Notes: generated from the sequence alone by a model not told the origin. A DNA stretch of 64,000 bases from Siphonodentalium dalli (GCA_032622095.1 CP136061.1:67151127-67215126); one strand, 5' to 3'; positions 11,760 to 24,530 are shown, numbered from the stretch's first letter. Made by a program: numbers and translations.

Positions 11760-12830
11760 TATACATTTAGCGAAAAAGCCACTTTTGTAAATATATTTAA
11801 ATCGAAAAGTGTATCGTGACAAGATCAGCCCAAAATACCCAATAGCACCCTTGGCAAAAGTTAATAGGAACAATTTCTCTTCATGTTGAAACCAGATGAT
11901 GTATTAAGTCAATCCTGCGCGAGTCAAAATGCGCCCAAAGCATTACGCGTTCGTCTTTCCAAACCTAATGACGTATCGATGGTGTTATTAGCTTGGTCTT
12001 ATGAGGCGTTGCGCATTCACCGAGAAATAACTGCAACTAGCCACGTGGGCGCCGACCAATCAGAATGCTGGATTTAGTGATGACAACACTTAGTGTGTAA
12101 ATATAGTGATGTGAAACGTAAATTGAACATCACAATTGAGTTCCCTGCGTCATTCTGTGGGAAGAGTGAATGAAATAACTCAGATACACGAAATCCCCCA
12201 TCGTGAAGTCAGTTTGTACACATTATACGGCCATTCGGCTAACTATTTCTATTTCATCAATCGTCCCGATTAATCTCGCCATAATAACATGAAAAAACAA
12301 ACCGATGCGTTGTCTTGTGCGGTCACGGAAATGCCCGAGCACTTCCTACTCGATTGGGATTGAATCGGGTTTCGTTCTCAGAAATGGCTTCTAGGGAGGA
12401 TGACCGTTCGCCGGAATAGCGTCACATCAGAATATTAAAGCGAAAACCAAATTGACATCGCAATCGGTAGTCAATTCGACAGGGACGGAATAGAAACGGA
12501 AGAACATTTGCCGAGTTAGTGGAAAAGATTACAATTGAACAGTGATCGAGAGGTAATAATTCCAAAATGTTACTATTTATAGAAAATTGTAAGCGCATTG
12601 ACCGAATTTTTACATCAATCTGACCGCAAGCACAGTACCGTGCAGAAAGAGTTGTCTTACAGTTGTAACTCAAAACTGTTTAATTACATTATACATGTAC
12701 AATAGTACAATAATTGGTATTCAATATGCCAGTACAGACCATTTGTTTGCTCATTGGCCATGAAATATTTTTAAGGGCAAATTCTGTTGTCAAGCTTTAG
12801 TCAGCACTATTCATTCTGATAGATGATAAC
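11760..12830. other. No gene recognised
   Basis: Somewhat more GC and CpG than its neighbours (11880-12660), but no frame has recognisable domains. Frames of 64-83 codons on both strands are unsupported. Confidence 0.35.
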
Positions 12831-13018
12831 TATAATGGAAGTCCTTTTGCACATGTATTAGCTAATTGCACTTTAGCGTAAGAGATTTACACTTAAGGGT
12901 AATGTATTACACTCAGGTGTAATGCACACATATAAAGCGTAATTCGCTTACGCTTAACCGTATGATGTAGATAAAGCATTACTCATACGAGTAATATAAT
13001 TATGACTAGTGTGCTTAA

Positions 13019-13603
13019 AGGGGTACTGTACGCCATTTTCAATAAATTCCCGGTGATAACAACGATCTATTATCGATACTATATAGAAATATAAGTAATT
13101 TGAGTCGAAGATGTATTCTGTAAACGCTCAGGTTAATAGGCTATCTTAAAATTTAATAATTCAATAATTTAATATAAATTGATTTTATGGCTCCAGCCAT
13201 AAAATGGCGTCTCTTAAAATTGGAATTTCCGTGTACAAAACGTAATCAAATTATAATTGAGGGATACTGGATTAATAAAACAATTGCACACACGATCGTT
13301 TGAAACATTATGCTTATACGGGGAGAAAACCCAAGCCACTCATTGACTAGTGACCATACACTAACTTAAATGAGTATATGGGACTGCTAAGCATATAATA
13401 TAATGTTTATTTGATTCATTTGGTTGAAAACTGTACAAAAATTACTCGACAACGACAATTTGTATTTTTGCATTCCGGTAAATTTGCCATCCGTAACAAT
13501 ACTTCGTACTCAACAGACTTTCAAAAAATGGAAAAGTTGTTACCTTATTCTCCGACTCGGGGATTATAGAAACCAACAACAACATCTTGGGTACAGTACC
13601 CCT
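13019..13603. mobile_element. TTAA-flanked MITE, family AGGGGTACTGTA, copy 1
   Basis: It begins AGGGGTACTGTA and ends with the mirrored TACAGTACCCCT, and TTAA stands directly outside both ends (13015-13018 and 13604-13607). Removing it leaves GCTTAAGCG, the core palindrome of the surrounding array, so the target was the TTAA inside that motif. Duplication of TTAA is the piggyBac-type pattern. The interior is homologous to copy 2 and holds a palindrome ATGGCTCCAGCCAT. No transposase is encoded. Confidence 0.8.
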
Positions 13604-15093
13604 TTAAGCGTAATTGATTTAAGTGTGCTTAAGCGTAATATATTTACGCTTAAGCTCACTGGTCATTCATTTTCATTGATAGATTAATTACACTTAATCG
13701 TAAATGAATTATGCTTAAGCGATTATACGAGAAGCCGTTTTCACATTTATTCTGATTCTTAAGAGCAAATCATTTATACTTAAATACAAATCATATGCGC
13801 TTTAGCGGAAATACTATGGGAGGCCCTTTTCACATTTATTATTTATTTGCGCTTAAGTGCAAATATTTGTGCTTAAGCATAAATCATTTGCGCTTAAGCG
13901 CAAATATGTGTCTATCAATTTATTTGCGCTTTTAAAGCGCAAATACCTAACACTCCCTTACATCCCTCTGATGTGAATGATTGAGTCCATCTCATATTAT
14001 ATTATCATGGGCCCATAGTAGTAACCCCGTACAGACTGGAAAGTTGAAAAAAGAAATCCATATGCATATCAGCATCTCTGTCCCTGGTGTCCCAATAATT
14101 GGTGCCTCACTCCCAGAGCTCATGTATATTTTATTATCTCCTGCACAGATATATACTATTTCCATGGCCATAAATAGGGAATTAGGGGTTACTGGGGTTT
14201 GCTTCCCTCATTGACTTGAAGTAGGGGGAAAACCCTATTTTCATAATATCAGCATCCCTGTCCCCAATAATTTGTGTCTCCATCCCAGAGATATAGTATA
14301 TTTTATAAAAGAGACATATCCTACACAGATCTATATAATTTCCATGGTCATAAAACAGATCTTGGGGTTTCTTGGGATTGTTTCCCTCGTATGGTGGGGC
14401 TATATCAACTTTAGTGATGTGTTTAGGCCTGTGCCATGTAAAATTAATTCAGGGGGGATCAATGCATATTGATTTTTATTTTCGCTTAAGTGCAAATGAT
14501 TTGCGCATAAGCGCAAATATGATCTATTTGCTTAAGCGCAAATGATAGAGGTTATTTGCCCTTAAGCGTAAATAAATAATAAATGTGAAAAGGGCCTCCC
14601 ATAAAATATATCACATTTATGGCAATTTTATGCTAAAGCGCAAATATATTATTAGACACATATTTTTTGCGCTTGAGCGCAATTGATTTACACTAATAAA
14701 TAATATATTTGAAAAGGCTGTCTCCCATGCGATTCCCTCTAAACTCAAATTTACTCTGGCAATAATCAAACATCGGTTTAGACTCCCCAATATACTATGA
14801 GATGGACTCAATTATTCAGACAGAGGAAATCAGTTGGAGTTAGGTATTTGCTTAAGCATTATTCATTTTAATTATGCTTAAGTGTAAATGAGTTTCGCGC
14901 TTAAGCGTAAATTAAGTACGCTTAAACGTAATTCATATACACTCTCGTTGAACTCCCCTCAAGCTGAAATGGATGCAACCGCATTACAAATGCCAGTAAC
15001 CTACTTCAGGTAATACCAATATACATGAGGTATATGGGGAGCCAAATTAACATTTAATAAATAATAGAGCTTAAGCGATATAATTGAGCTTAA

Positions 15094-15739
15094 AGGGGTA
15101 CTGTACCCCAATTTCAATCAATTCCCGGTGACACTAGCGATCTAATATCAATATTATATTTTAAAATAACTAATTTGAGTCGACGATGTCTACTGAAAAC
15201 GTTCCGGTTAACAGGCTATCACAAAAGTAAAATTTAATTATTTAATATAAATTAATTTATGGCTGGAGTCATAAAATGGAGAATTATGCCAGTACGAGTT
15301 ACCGTTCTTGAAATAGTATCTGTTGCGTGTCTTTTATCGACGGCCGTTCGCGAACATTATTGAGTTGCAAACAAAACATGTTACCTGCAAAAGAAAGGCC
15401 CGCTATAACCGATTCGGAAAAAAAGGAGAAAGAAACAAGAGTCATAAAGCGTCAAGTATTTTTATAGGGAGTGAGATTGTTCGATGGAAGAGATTGAAGG
15501 CATCGATTGAAGCTGTGAACAATGAACTTCCGGTTCTTCCTGCGACCTGAGTCTTCTCCGGAGAAGGTCAAAAACATGGCGCGTAGTTTGAAATCGTAAT
15601 ATTTTCGTATCCAAGATAAACATTTTCTTCGCTAAATTAGGTTTATACGAAACTCATATAACACGAACACAATCTAACTTGAAAGTTATTTCAATGGGAG
15701 TAAATAAAAAAATTGTCTATCCCTGTGTACAGTACCCCT
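15094..15739. mobile_element. TTAA-flanked MITE, family AGGGGTACTGTA, copy 2
   Basis: Same ends as copy 1: AGGGGTACTGTA at the left and GTACAGTACCCC at the right. The left flank is GAGCTTAA; the right flank reads CTAAGCG, one change from TTAAGCG. The inside aligns with copy 1 (CAATTCCCGGTGA, TAATTTGAGTCGA, ATTTATGGCTGGAG) with moderate divergence. It also sits in a GCTTAAGC motif. The 75-codon frame at 15323-15550 is not kept in copy 1 and is probably chance. Confidence 0.75.
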
Positions 15740-16235
15740 CTAAGCGATATAATAAGGGAATATATAATTGCGATTAAGTTCAATAAGGAATATCTTATTG
15801 CACTTAAGCACAAAAAGGAATATCATATTGCACTTAAGCGCAATAAGGAATATTCTTATTGCGCTTAAGCGCGATAAGAAATATTCTTATTGCACTTAAG
15901 TGTAATTAGAGATTCCTTGATTCGGGGGGCTTTAGCTCAATTATCTATTAAATGTTAATTTGGCTTCCTCCCATAGATGTGAGATAGCTGATGAACCCAA
16001 TTACACTTAATCGTAATTCAAATGTATTACGCTTATCATAAGTTAATTATGCTTAAGCGTAAATAATTTACGCTTAAGTGTAATTAGCTACTATAAAGTG
16101 AATCTGGGTAAGGGGAGTACTCTAAATTGTTCTTTCGACCAGCTGTTTCTACCAATTAAAAAAAATTCTCATTTATTTTGAAACTTATGAAAGACAACGG
16201 TATAATTTGTTACTGGTAATATCTATATCTATATT

Positions 16236-17960
16236 TGCGAATGTCTGTCTGTCTGTCTGTGTTCTATAGAAATTCACAGGGGACCATCTAGATGATGCCA
16301 AAGGGGTCTACTAGGAGTAGCTTTTTACGAGAAAGATAATGGTCGGGGTTAGAATTTTCTAAAGTGACGCCGTTGTTGTCAGGGGCAGAAAAGGGGGGAG
16401 GGGCAGAACAAAAATTTGTCGCCGATTGCCACCAAACTTATATATAATCATCCCCATAATATGAGGAATCTAATGGCGTGGTTTAAATATGGCAAAAGTC
16501 GCGCCGTTCGCGTCAGGGGTGCCCGGAAGGGGGGGGCAGATTTTGTTTCTGTCGCCGATTGCCACGAAACTTACATATAATCATCCCCATGATATGAAGA
16601 ATCTAACGGTGTGGTTTAAATATGTGAAAAGAGGCGTCGTTTGAGTCAGGGATGAACGGAAGGGGGAGGGGCACCAAAATTGATAAAACTAATTTTAGCG
16701 CCGATTTCCACCAAATTGATATATATTCTTCTTCATGATACAAGTAATCTAATTGTGCGATTTAACAACGCCAAATTGTTGTTTTTGGATGAGAGATTGG
16801 GAGGGGTGGGCACTAAATTTGATAATAAGTCGCCGATTGCAACCACACTTATACAAAATCATCCCCATGGTATGAGGAGTCTAATGGTGTGGCTTTTATC
16901 TGTCAACTGTGGCCTCATTCGAGTCAGGGTTGCATTGAAAGGGACAGGGGCACCAAAATTTATGCACAATTTTTTTATTGCCAATTTCCACCAAATTGAT
17001 ACACGTTCTTAACCATGATACGAGGAATCTAATCGTGATTAAAAGACGCCATAGTGGTGCTGTTTGGTGAGAGATGGAGAGGGGAGGGATTGGTACCAAA
17101 TTTGATAAAAAAAATTGTTTAGTTTAATTGTGGTTTAAGGATGTCACAAGTGGGGCCATTCGAGTCAGTGGTGTAAAGAGATGAGAGGGACACAACAAAT
17201 TATATCTATATGTTTAGTGCCGATTGCCACCAGATTGATACATATTCTTCTCCGTGATACGAGGAATCTTATCGTGTGGTTTAGATACACCAAATTGGTG
17301 CCATATGGGTGAGAGATATGGGGACCTTAAATTTGATACGAATTTGTATACTCGCCAATTTTCACAAATTTCATATATATGCATCTCTAATCTCGAATGA
17401 GTCTTAGTGTGTGCAACTTGAGTCCGAAATAGGAACGGGAGGGTCACCAAAACTGATACAAAATATGTTTAGTACCAATTACCATCAAATTCAGACACGT
17501 TCTTCTCAAATGATACAATAAATAAAATCGTGCTGTCTGTCTGTCTTTTTGTCTGTCTGTGTGCGTTCTATATATAACTTCACGCGGTACAATCGAGATG
17601 GCACCAAGGCGTTCTAAGAGGGGTAACTTTTTACAAGGAAGATAATGGTGCGGGTTAAAATTTTCTAAAATGACGCTGTTGGTGGGAGGGGAAAATTAAA
17701 AAATATGGTGAAATAATTTTGTCGCTGATTTCCACCAAACGAATACATAATCACCTTCGCAATATGGCGTTGTTCGAGTCAGCGTTGCATCAACAATTGA
17801 TTTAATAAACCAAATTCCACCAAATTCATACACGTTTTTCTCTAATGATATACCATGAATTAAATCACATTTGGTGTCGTTTGCGTCACGGATGGCGAGC
17901 GGATATGCACTATCATTGATAAGATTGCTATTCGCTGATATCCACATACACGAATACATA
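16236..17960. repeat. Tandem repeat field, about 130-150-bp units in pairs
   Basis: A block CGCCGATT-CCACCAAA....ATAATC..CCAT..TATGAGGAATCTAAT recurs at about 16421, 16551, 16701, 16831, 16978, 17218, 17353 and 17723. Two unit types (ACTTATATATAATCATCC and ATTGATA.ATTCTTC) occur, spaced near 280 bases, so the real period may be a dimer. A header (GTCTGTCTGTCTGTGTTCTATA followed by TTCACAGGGGACCATC) occurs at 16243 and again at about 17535, suggesting duplication of a larger block. The open frames inside are by-products of the repeat. Confidence 0.75.
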
Positions 17961-18689
17961 CTTCGATGGAGCTCAGGATGGTGCTGTTAAGAGTGTTGAC
18001 GATCTTGATTCTAGTAGGAGATATGTATAACTGTGTGTGCTATCTATATGTCATGAAACGTTAACGGCACAACCAAGGGCATGCAGAGAGTCTACAGAGA
18101 AAATACAGTATATTGGTGCAGTTTCCAATCAGTCTGATAAATATCCAGACTCCGTCTCATTACATTCAACTACGTAAGTTGATTGAAATGAAACACGGTC
18201 TAATTTATTTAGACTGGTTTCCAATGCGATGTATTTTATCCACGTCCATTTCAAATAGTATATATGGCTACCAAAGTGATTTTAAATGTCCATGCTCGTG
18301 AACTGAACCAGAACAGAACAATTTATCAAGTGAATGGTGTTCCATGTTTTAATCGTGGCTCAATGTATGTCCATTGATAACCTGATACCATGCTTCGGAT
18401 GAGGAAAAAAAGTAAACTGAAAAACAAATAATTCATCAGTTCTCGCATGTTTTAATGATTGTCTTAACCTATAATTATTCCCGTTTCTCCTATTACTGTA
18501 TACTGGTGTTGATTCGTGACTATGTGAGACCTATACACTGATGAAGCCACATGGAAGTTTGCGCTCCAATATATACACCTAATAATATTCACTTTTGAAT
18601 TTTTCCCGGTATCGAAATAGGTCCATAAATAGCAGAACTACCTTTCTACAACTTCGAATAGCAACGTGAATTTCGTTACTTATTCCTTA
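17961..18689. other. No gene recognised
   Basis: Unique-looking AT-rich DNA between two tandem-repeat fields; no motif found. Confidence 0.35.
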
Positions 18690-19318
18690 TTCGCAAAATA
18701 TCGGAAATATTGGCAAATGACTCCAAATTCTCAAGTGCCAGGTGGGCGGAACATTTTGGGCCGAAAAGTTTTTGTGTCGAGTTCGTAAAAGTGGTCCGAA
18801 ATAGTGTCGAACCTGTGCTCGGTCCGAAATTTTTTAGAAAATGTGGCAAATGACCCAAAATTCGTAAGTTGCCAGCTGAGCGGAACATTTTGGGTCGAAT
18901 TTTTTTTGTTCGAGTTCGTAAAAGTGGTCCGAAAAAGTGTCGAACCTGTGCTCGGTCCGATTTTTTGGGGAAAATGTGGCAAATGACCCAAAATTCGCAA
19001 GAGAAATTTTGGCTCGAAAATGTTTTGGGTCGAGTTCGTAAAAGCTCCGAAAAAGTGTTGAATCTGTGCTCGGTCCGAAAAATTTCAGAAAATGTGGCAA
19101 ATGACCACGGGAACATACTAAGTAAAAAAATAACAAAACTTTGGGCCGAACAAAATTTGGGTCAAATTGTCCGAAATGCCTCGAAATTAGGCAAAGTCCA
19201 AATTCTCAAGTGGCTAGGTGGGCGGAACATTTTTTGCCGAAAATTTGTTGGGTCGAGTTCGTAAAAGTGATCCGAAAAAGTGTCGAACCTGTGCTCGGTC
19301 TGAAAAAATTTTAGAACA
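18690..19318. repeat. Minisatellite, unit about 131 bp, 4-5 copies
   Basis: The blocks GTGGCAAATGACCCAAAATTC, GGGCGGAACATTTTGGG and GAGTTCGTAAAAGTGGTCCGAAA recur about every 131 bases, near 18712, 18844, 18975, 19095 (shortened) and 19190. Because the unit lacks stops in several registers, overlapping frames of 89-146 codons open on both strands. They are internally repetitive and not genes. Confidence 0.85.
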
Positions 19319-19589
19319 AGAAAAAGTCAATTAAGAGATGTTCACATGTCGCTAACCGAGCATTCTGACATTTGAATATGACCAAATGCCCAACTTACCT
19401 GAGCATCTTCCTCTTAGTGAACACAGCGGTTTTGTAATTCTTGGAAATTTGACTTGTTCATTCGAAAATATCACCACTTTTTTGGTGGGGTAGTTTTTGT
19501 AATTGGGTAGACCTGACCGGTGTTCATACTACAAATGAGTTAAAATTTACAACTTGGGAAGCTGAGTGGAAATAAATATCATAGAAATG

Positions 19590-21195
19590 TCATATCTGGA
19601 GGCAAATCCAATATAGATTATACCAGTGTAAAGGTTCCAATCATCGATCTTGGCTAAAACAACACCCAACTATCAAAACCCTACAGATTCTAGAAATCGA
19701 TTATAGCAACTAGAATATCCCCCGTGTGTCTTATTGGCAATAAAATTCCCTTTCATTTGACATTTAACGTGGCGAAATCGAACGAAGAAGTCGAGATATG
19801 ATATCGGAAAGTACCGAATTCTACCGAACAAATCGGCTCGTCAGACTGGGTGTCCGCCGAGCGCCCTTTGACCTCGTTATAAAATCAATATTTTCGAGCA
19901 ATAAATTGTCGCGAACGTGTATTTAAACACCTATAAATGCTCACATATATTCTACAAATCATTCCGAAGCCACCAATACCACTTTTATTTCACCCGGTGT
20001 GTTTGTGCTCGATATTTTCAACTTTATTCATCAAACGAAATCCAGAAACCAGACACGTCTGAAACCGAAAGTAAAACAAGATGTACGGGTCAAGGTCACG
20101 TGGAATTCCCAGAATTTTAATATTGTATCAAAGTAGATTCCAATTATTTAAAGTGATGTGAAACACTCAGGTAGGGTGATAAAATAGAAATGGAGAATAA
20201 TCTTGTTCAAAGTAGTTATTTTCACAATATTATATCTAAATTGACAACACACACCGTCATTCTTATATATTAATTAAATGCAGCGACTCTCGATGGTGAA
20301 ATCGTTTGTGTTAGTTTATCGCCGATAGATGCGTCCAGAATCGAGTAGTAAATATTTACATTTGATCATAGTTCAGACGATGTTTTCTACGGAGTGGTAC
20401 GGTCGATTTGCTATCAGAAGGCGGTGATAGTGGAATGCAACATTCCTCCAATTGGCATAGCGTCTGAATACTAACTTATCAGTTTCACGCACCCGAACAA
20501 GTACATAATATGTCTTTAACTATACTTTCAAGTTCACTTCTGTTTTTAAATCAGATAAATTTCTTGGAATAGAGAAAATTAATAATTCAAGTGTTTCTTC
20601 AATACTCTGTCGGATATCAATGCATGTTTATTTTTTCAAGCCAACATTTGTGAATTTAATTTTTACTCTCGATTATTGTCAATCAATCAGCAAGTCCCTC
20701 AAAATTTACTGCAAGTCGCAGACGTGTCTAATTTCTGGAATTCGTTTGATGAATAAAGTTGAAAATATCGAGCACAAACACACCGGGTGAAATAAAATAG
20801 GTATTTGTGGCTTCGGAATGACTTGGAGAATATATGTGAGCATTAATTTTATAGGTTATGACATCGCGTTTAAATACACGTTCGCGACAATTTATTGCTC
20901 GAAAATATTGATTTTATAACGAGGTCAAAGGGCGCTCGGCGGACACCCAGTCTGACGAGCCAATTTGTTCGGTAGAATTCGGTACTTTGCGATATCATAT
21001 CTCGACTTCCCTTCGTTCGATTTCGCCAAGTTATATGTCAAATGAAAGGGAATTTTATTGCCAATAAGACACACTGGGGATATTCTAGTTGCTATAATCG
21101 ATTTCTAGAATCTGTAGGGTTTTGATAGTTGGGTGTGGTTTTAGCCAAAATCGATGATTGGAACCTTTACATTGGTGTAGTCTATATTGGTATTT
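19590..21195. mobile_element. 1.6-kb foldback element with about 480-bp arms
   Basis: The left arm, about 19598-20080, is the reverse complement of about 20715-21190 with scattered substitutions. Shared landmarks include GGGTGTCCGCCGAGCGCCC, CCCAACTATCAAAACCCTAC, TTTATTCATCAAACGAA and ACACCCGGTGTGTTTGTGC-like blocks. The loop of about 640 bases contains a second repeat (20147-20525). Neither arm nor loop encodes a transposase. No target duplication was resolved. Confidence 0.75.
20147..20525 (+). repeat. Interspersed repeat R1, copy 1
   Basis: It starts AAAGTGATGTGAAACA and ends TAATATGTCTTTAA. The same order of blocks (TTCACA.TATT, ACACACA.CG.CATTCT, GACTCTCG.TGG, AAATCGTTTGTG) is found at 22318-22680. 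It forms the loop of the 19590-21195 foldback element. Non-coding. Confidence 0.6.
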
Positions 21196-22317
21196 TAGTA
21201 ATTTTCTCCAGGGGCCTGTGATGAAAAAAAGACGGGTCACTAAGTCAGTTTGATGCAAATTGTAGTGAGACAATATTGTCATATGTATACAAATTTATAC
21301 ATTTTCGTGAAGACAAGATAAAATGCCACCATCATAGTGTAAAATTGGAACTCACTGTCAAAGATGGCTACCAATATTGCAGCTGGAAGTGAAAAATTAG
21401 ATTTTTTCTCTGTTATCTTTAAGATCAGTTTACGCTGTTTGGTACTGGTTGAGAATTGTGACTTTATGCTGTATTGTTCATGTTAACTGACAATTGCAGC
21501 AATGATATGTGTCATTCATGGAGTCAGAAACCCTTCTGATCCCTCAAAAATTTGATTTTACAGAAAGCGGTATAAAATTTTACCAAAAATCACCATTGTG
21601 ATTTCTAGTCATATCAAGAAATGGGCAGAACTGTGCAATTTTAGTGAAAACATTCCATTTCTTATGCATATTCCAACCCATTAGTATCAAAATTGTCACT
21701 TTGGCTCAAAATGGCTGCAAAAATGGCGGCCAATATGGCAGCTGGAAGTGGAAATTTAAATTTTGTTCTCAAATATCTTTAAGATCAGTTAATGCTGTTT
21801 GGTACTGGTTGGGAATTGTGACATTATGTTGTATTGTTCATGTTAACTGACAATTGGGGCAATGAAATATGCCATTTATGGTGTCAGAAAGCATTCTGAT
21901 CCTTCAAAAATTAGATTTTACAGAAAGCGGTATAAACTTTTACCAATTTCACCATTGTGATATTTCATCAAGAAATGGGCAGAATAGTGCAATTTTAGTG
22001 AAACATTCCATTTCTTATGCATATTCCAGCTCATTAGTACCAATATTGTCACTTTGGCATTAGATCGCTGCAAAAATGGCGGCCAAAACAGCTGGCCAAA
22101 ATGTAGAAAATGGTAAATATTGCCCCATGCTGCGTACCATGCATCCACATACAAGTTGTGGATGATGACAAAATTGACTATTCTGTCTTATATAGATTGA
22201 ATGCAAACATTTCTGAAGTACCTAACAAGTTGATTTTTCACATATATCCCAAACATTATTTTCTGCTGTTCCGAAAAATTAGCAAATTGTGACCAACTTG
22301 GTTATTAAACATGTTAC

Positions 22318-22680
22318 TTAAAGTGATGTGAAACATTCCGCTGGGGAGCACATCGAATAAACTTGCTCAACGCGTGTATATTCACATATTTTGTATCACA
22401 ATTGCCAGCACACAACGGCATTCTGTCATATAAATCAAATAAGTGACTCTCGTTGGGGAAATCATTCTGGATTTTATATCGGAGATTTGTTCGGGACGAA
22501 TGATGGACTGTTTGTTTACATTTGTGCGCAATCTGGATGTCGTGTTTTACGAAGGGTACATCCAAGTTTGTTGAATTTTTCGACCATAATAGAAATGATC
22601 TATTCTTCGAATAGTTGTATTGGCTGAGTAGTAGAATATCAGTTTGAAGTAGCGCAATAAGTAAATAATATGTCTTTAAT
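22318..22680 (+). repeat. Interspersed repeat R1, copy 2
   Basis: Homologous to 20147-20525 from AAAGTGATGTGAAACATTC to AATATGTCTTTAA. Divergence is clear but the block order is kept. Several 68-83-codon frames fall inside and are not conserved with copy 1. Confidence 0.6.
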
Positions 22681-22924
22681 CAAGTGAAAAATATAGGTTC
22701 ATATTCTGGTTGCCCCAGTACCTTATGAGGCATGACAAGTTCATTTTAAAGGATGCAGTATGGAATTTTGCCATAACTTCTTTTGAGATTCTGGCCATGT
22801 TTCTGAACGGAAATGGGCATGCACAACTTCGAAACTGAGTTGAGCGGGACCAATTTATGTGGCTACTCTCACAAATTAGCGTTAAAATTGATCAATTGAA
22901 TACATGATGGTAGCCAGGGAGTGT

Positions 22925-24530
22925 CTTTGTGGTGAATATGTATACATGAAGTATAATCACGAATAATGTGAATATTTATACAAGGAGTGTCTATATGTTC
23001 ATGGGTGTGGTGTTTATGGTGAGATGCAGGTGTACAAGGGGTGTTAATGTATGAGGTGGGTATGTATACCTAGGAGTGGTTGTATCGTCATTGGAGTGGT
23101 GTATGGGTATAACAAGAGTAGCTACGTGTGTTGTTTATGTATATATGGAATGACTTTATGATCATATGTGGAATGTACAGATGTATGGGTGGCTTTGTTG
23201 TCATGGATGGGTGTATATGTATACATGTGTTGGTTGTATGATCATGGGTGGGGTGTGTGGATAAATAAGGAGTGGTTGTATGCTTATGGGTATAATAATT
23301 ATTGGTGTACATTGAACGGCTGTATGGTCATGATTGTTGAAGTGTGTATGAATACATGTATAGATGAATGGTCATTGGCGAACGTGTTGGTATATATGAA
23401 GTGTCATTGTGATCATAGGTGTATATGGTGTGTACGTGCATCTTTGCTGTTGGTGTATTTCATTGGGGGGTATGTATGTATACAGGGAGTCGCTATATTA
23501 TCATGGATCGGATGTATGAGTATACAGCGAATGGCTGAATGGTCATGCGTGAGGTGTATATGCAAGTCTGGAGTATACCAATGGCCGTGTGGTATTGGTG
23601 TATCCATTCAATGCTGAGGTGTATATGTATACATTGAATGACTCTATGGCCATTGAATGGATATATGCCATGTGTGTGGTAAATAGGTATGAGGTAGATA
23701 CCATATGGCCAATGGTGAGGTAGTGTACATGGTACTGGTATGTCATGAAGGGTTGTATGGCAATTAGTGAGGTGTATACGTACAACTGGATTGACTATAT
23801 GGTCACGTGTGGGGTGTATACTGTTTCTCTTGAGTGGCTATATGGTCATGGGTGTGGTCAATGGGTATACAGAGAGTGACCGTATGGCCAATGGTGATGT
23901 GATGTGTAAGATATTGGCATGTCTTGAAAGCTACATGGCCACTGGTTAGGTGTATATATATGACCACGAATGTGGTTATGAGTATACACCGAGTGGCTGA
24001 CTTGCCATTAGTGAGGTGTACATGCAAGACTGGAGTGTGTGGATGGTCGTGTGAGCGGGGTATTGGTATATATAGAACGTCGGTATAGTGATGGTGGTGA
24101 TGTCTATATGTATACTTGGAGCGACTCTATTGTTATGGGTGTGATGTGTATGTATATCTTGAGTGACTACACGGCCATGAGTGTGGCAAATATATATACG
24201 TGGAGTAATTGTAGGGCCAATGGTGAGGCGAATATGTATACAATAAGTGACCGTAATATCATGAATGTGATGTAGAGCTGTATAACTATACGGTCGTGGG
24301 TGAGGTGTAGAAGTATATCTGGTGTGCCTGCATGGTGAATTGTGGCTATATAATCAAGTGCATGGTGTACGGGTATACCTAAGTATGGCTGTACGGTTAA
24401 TGGGTGAGGTGTATGTGTAAAAATCGAGTGGCTACATGTCATTTATGTGGTGTTTATGTATATATGGAGCGAGTGAATGGTCATGGGTTGGTTCTACGTG
24501 TGTAAATTTGGGTGGGTATCGCTTTACACA
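22925..24530. repeat. Minisatellite, unit about 55 bp, roughly 28 copies
   Basis: Variants of GTGTATATGTATACA, then GGAGTGGCTGTATGGTCAT and GGGTGAGG recur at about 55-base spacing for 1.6 kb. The + strand is rich in G and T and poor in C, a strong strand bias. Frames of 60-149 codons on both strands, with Cys/Trp/Tyr-rich or His/Thr-rich composition, are translations of the repeat and not genes. Confidence 0.85.

Larger units (their letters stand above)
12838..16100. repeat. Nested palindromic array of GCTTAAGC motifs
   Basis: Dozens of short palindromes of the form TTACGCTTAAGCGTAA or TTTGCGCTTAAGCGCAAAT occur in blocks at about 12850-13015, 13604-13960, 14475-14700, 14845-14945, 15060-15090 and 15745-16095. 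Larger inverted repeats are superimposed. GGGAGGCCCTTTTCACATTT (13826) is mirrored at about 14580-14600. TTGAGTCCATCTCATA (13981) is mirrored at about 14797-14813. GCCAAATTAACATTTAATA (15041) is mirrored at about 15953-15972. AGCTAATT at the left (12861) pairs with AATTAGCT at the right (16082). This looks like related TIR elements inserted into one another, with ends made of the same 16-19-base palindrome. No transposase frame is present. Confidence 0.7.

Noticed and set aside
12838-16100. CRISPR-like array of palindromic repeats
   Set aside because: Spacing is irregular, spacers are not unique units, no cas genes, and the context is a eukaryotic genome; nested TIR elements explain it better.
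18676-19264. Overlapping frames of 89-146 codons on both strands
   Set aside because: They are translations of a 131-bp minisatellite that lacks stops in several registers.
23168-23617. 149-codon Trp/Cys/Tyr-rich frame and several minus-strand frames
   Set aside because: They follow the 55-bp minisatellite; composition and periodicity come from the repeat.
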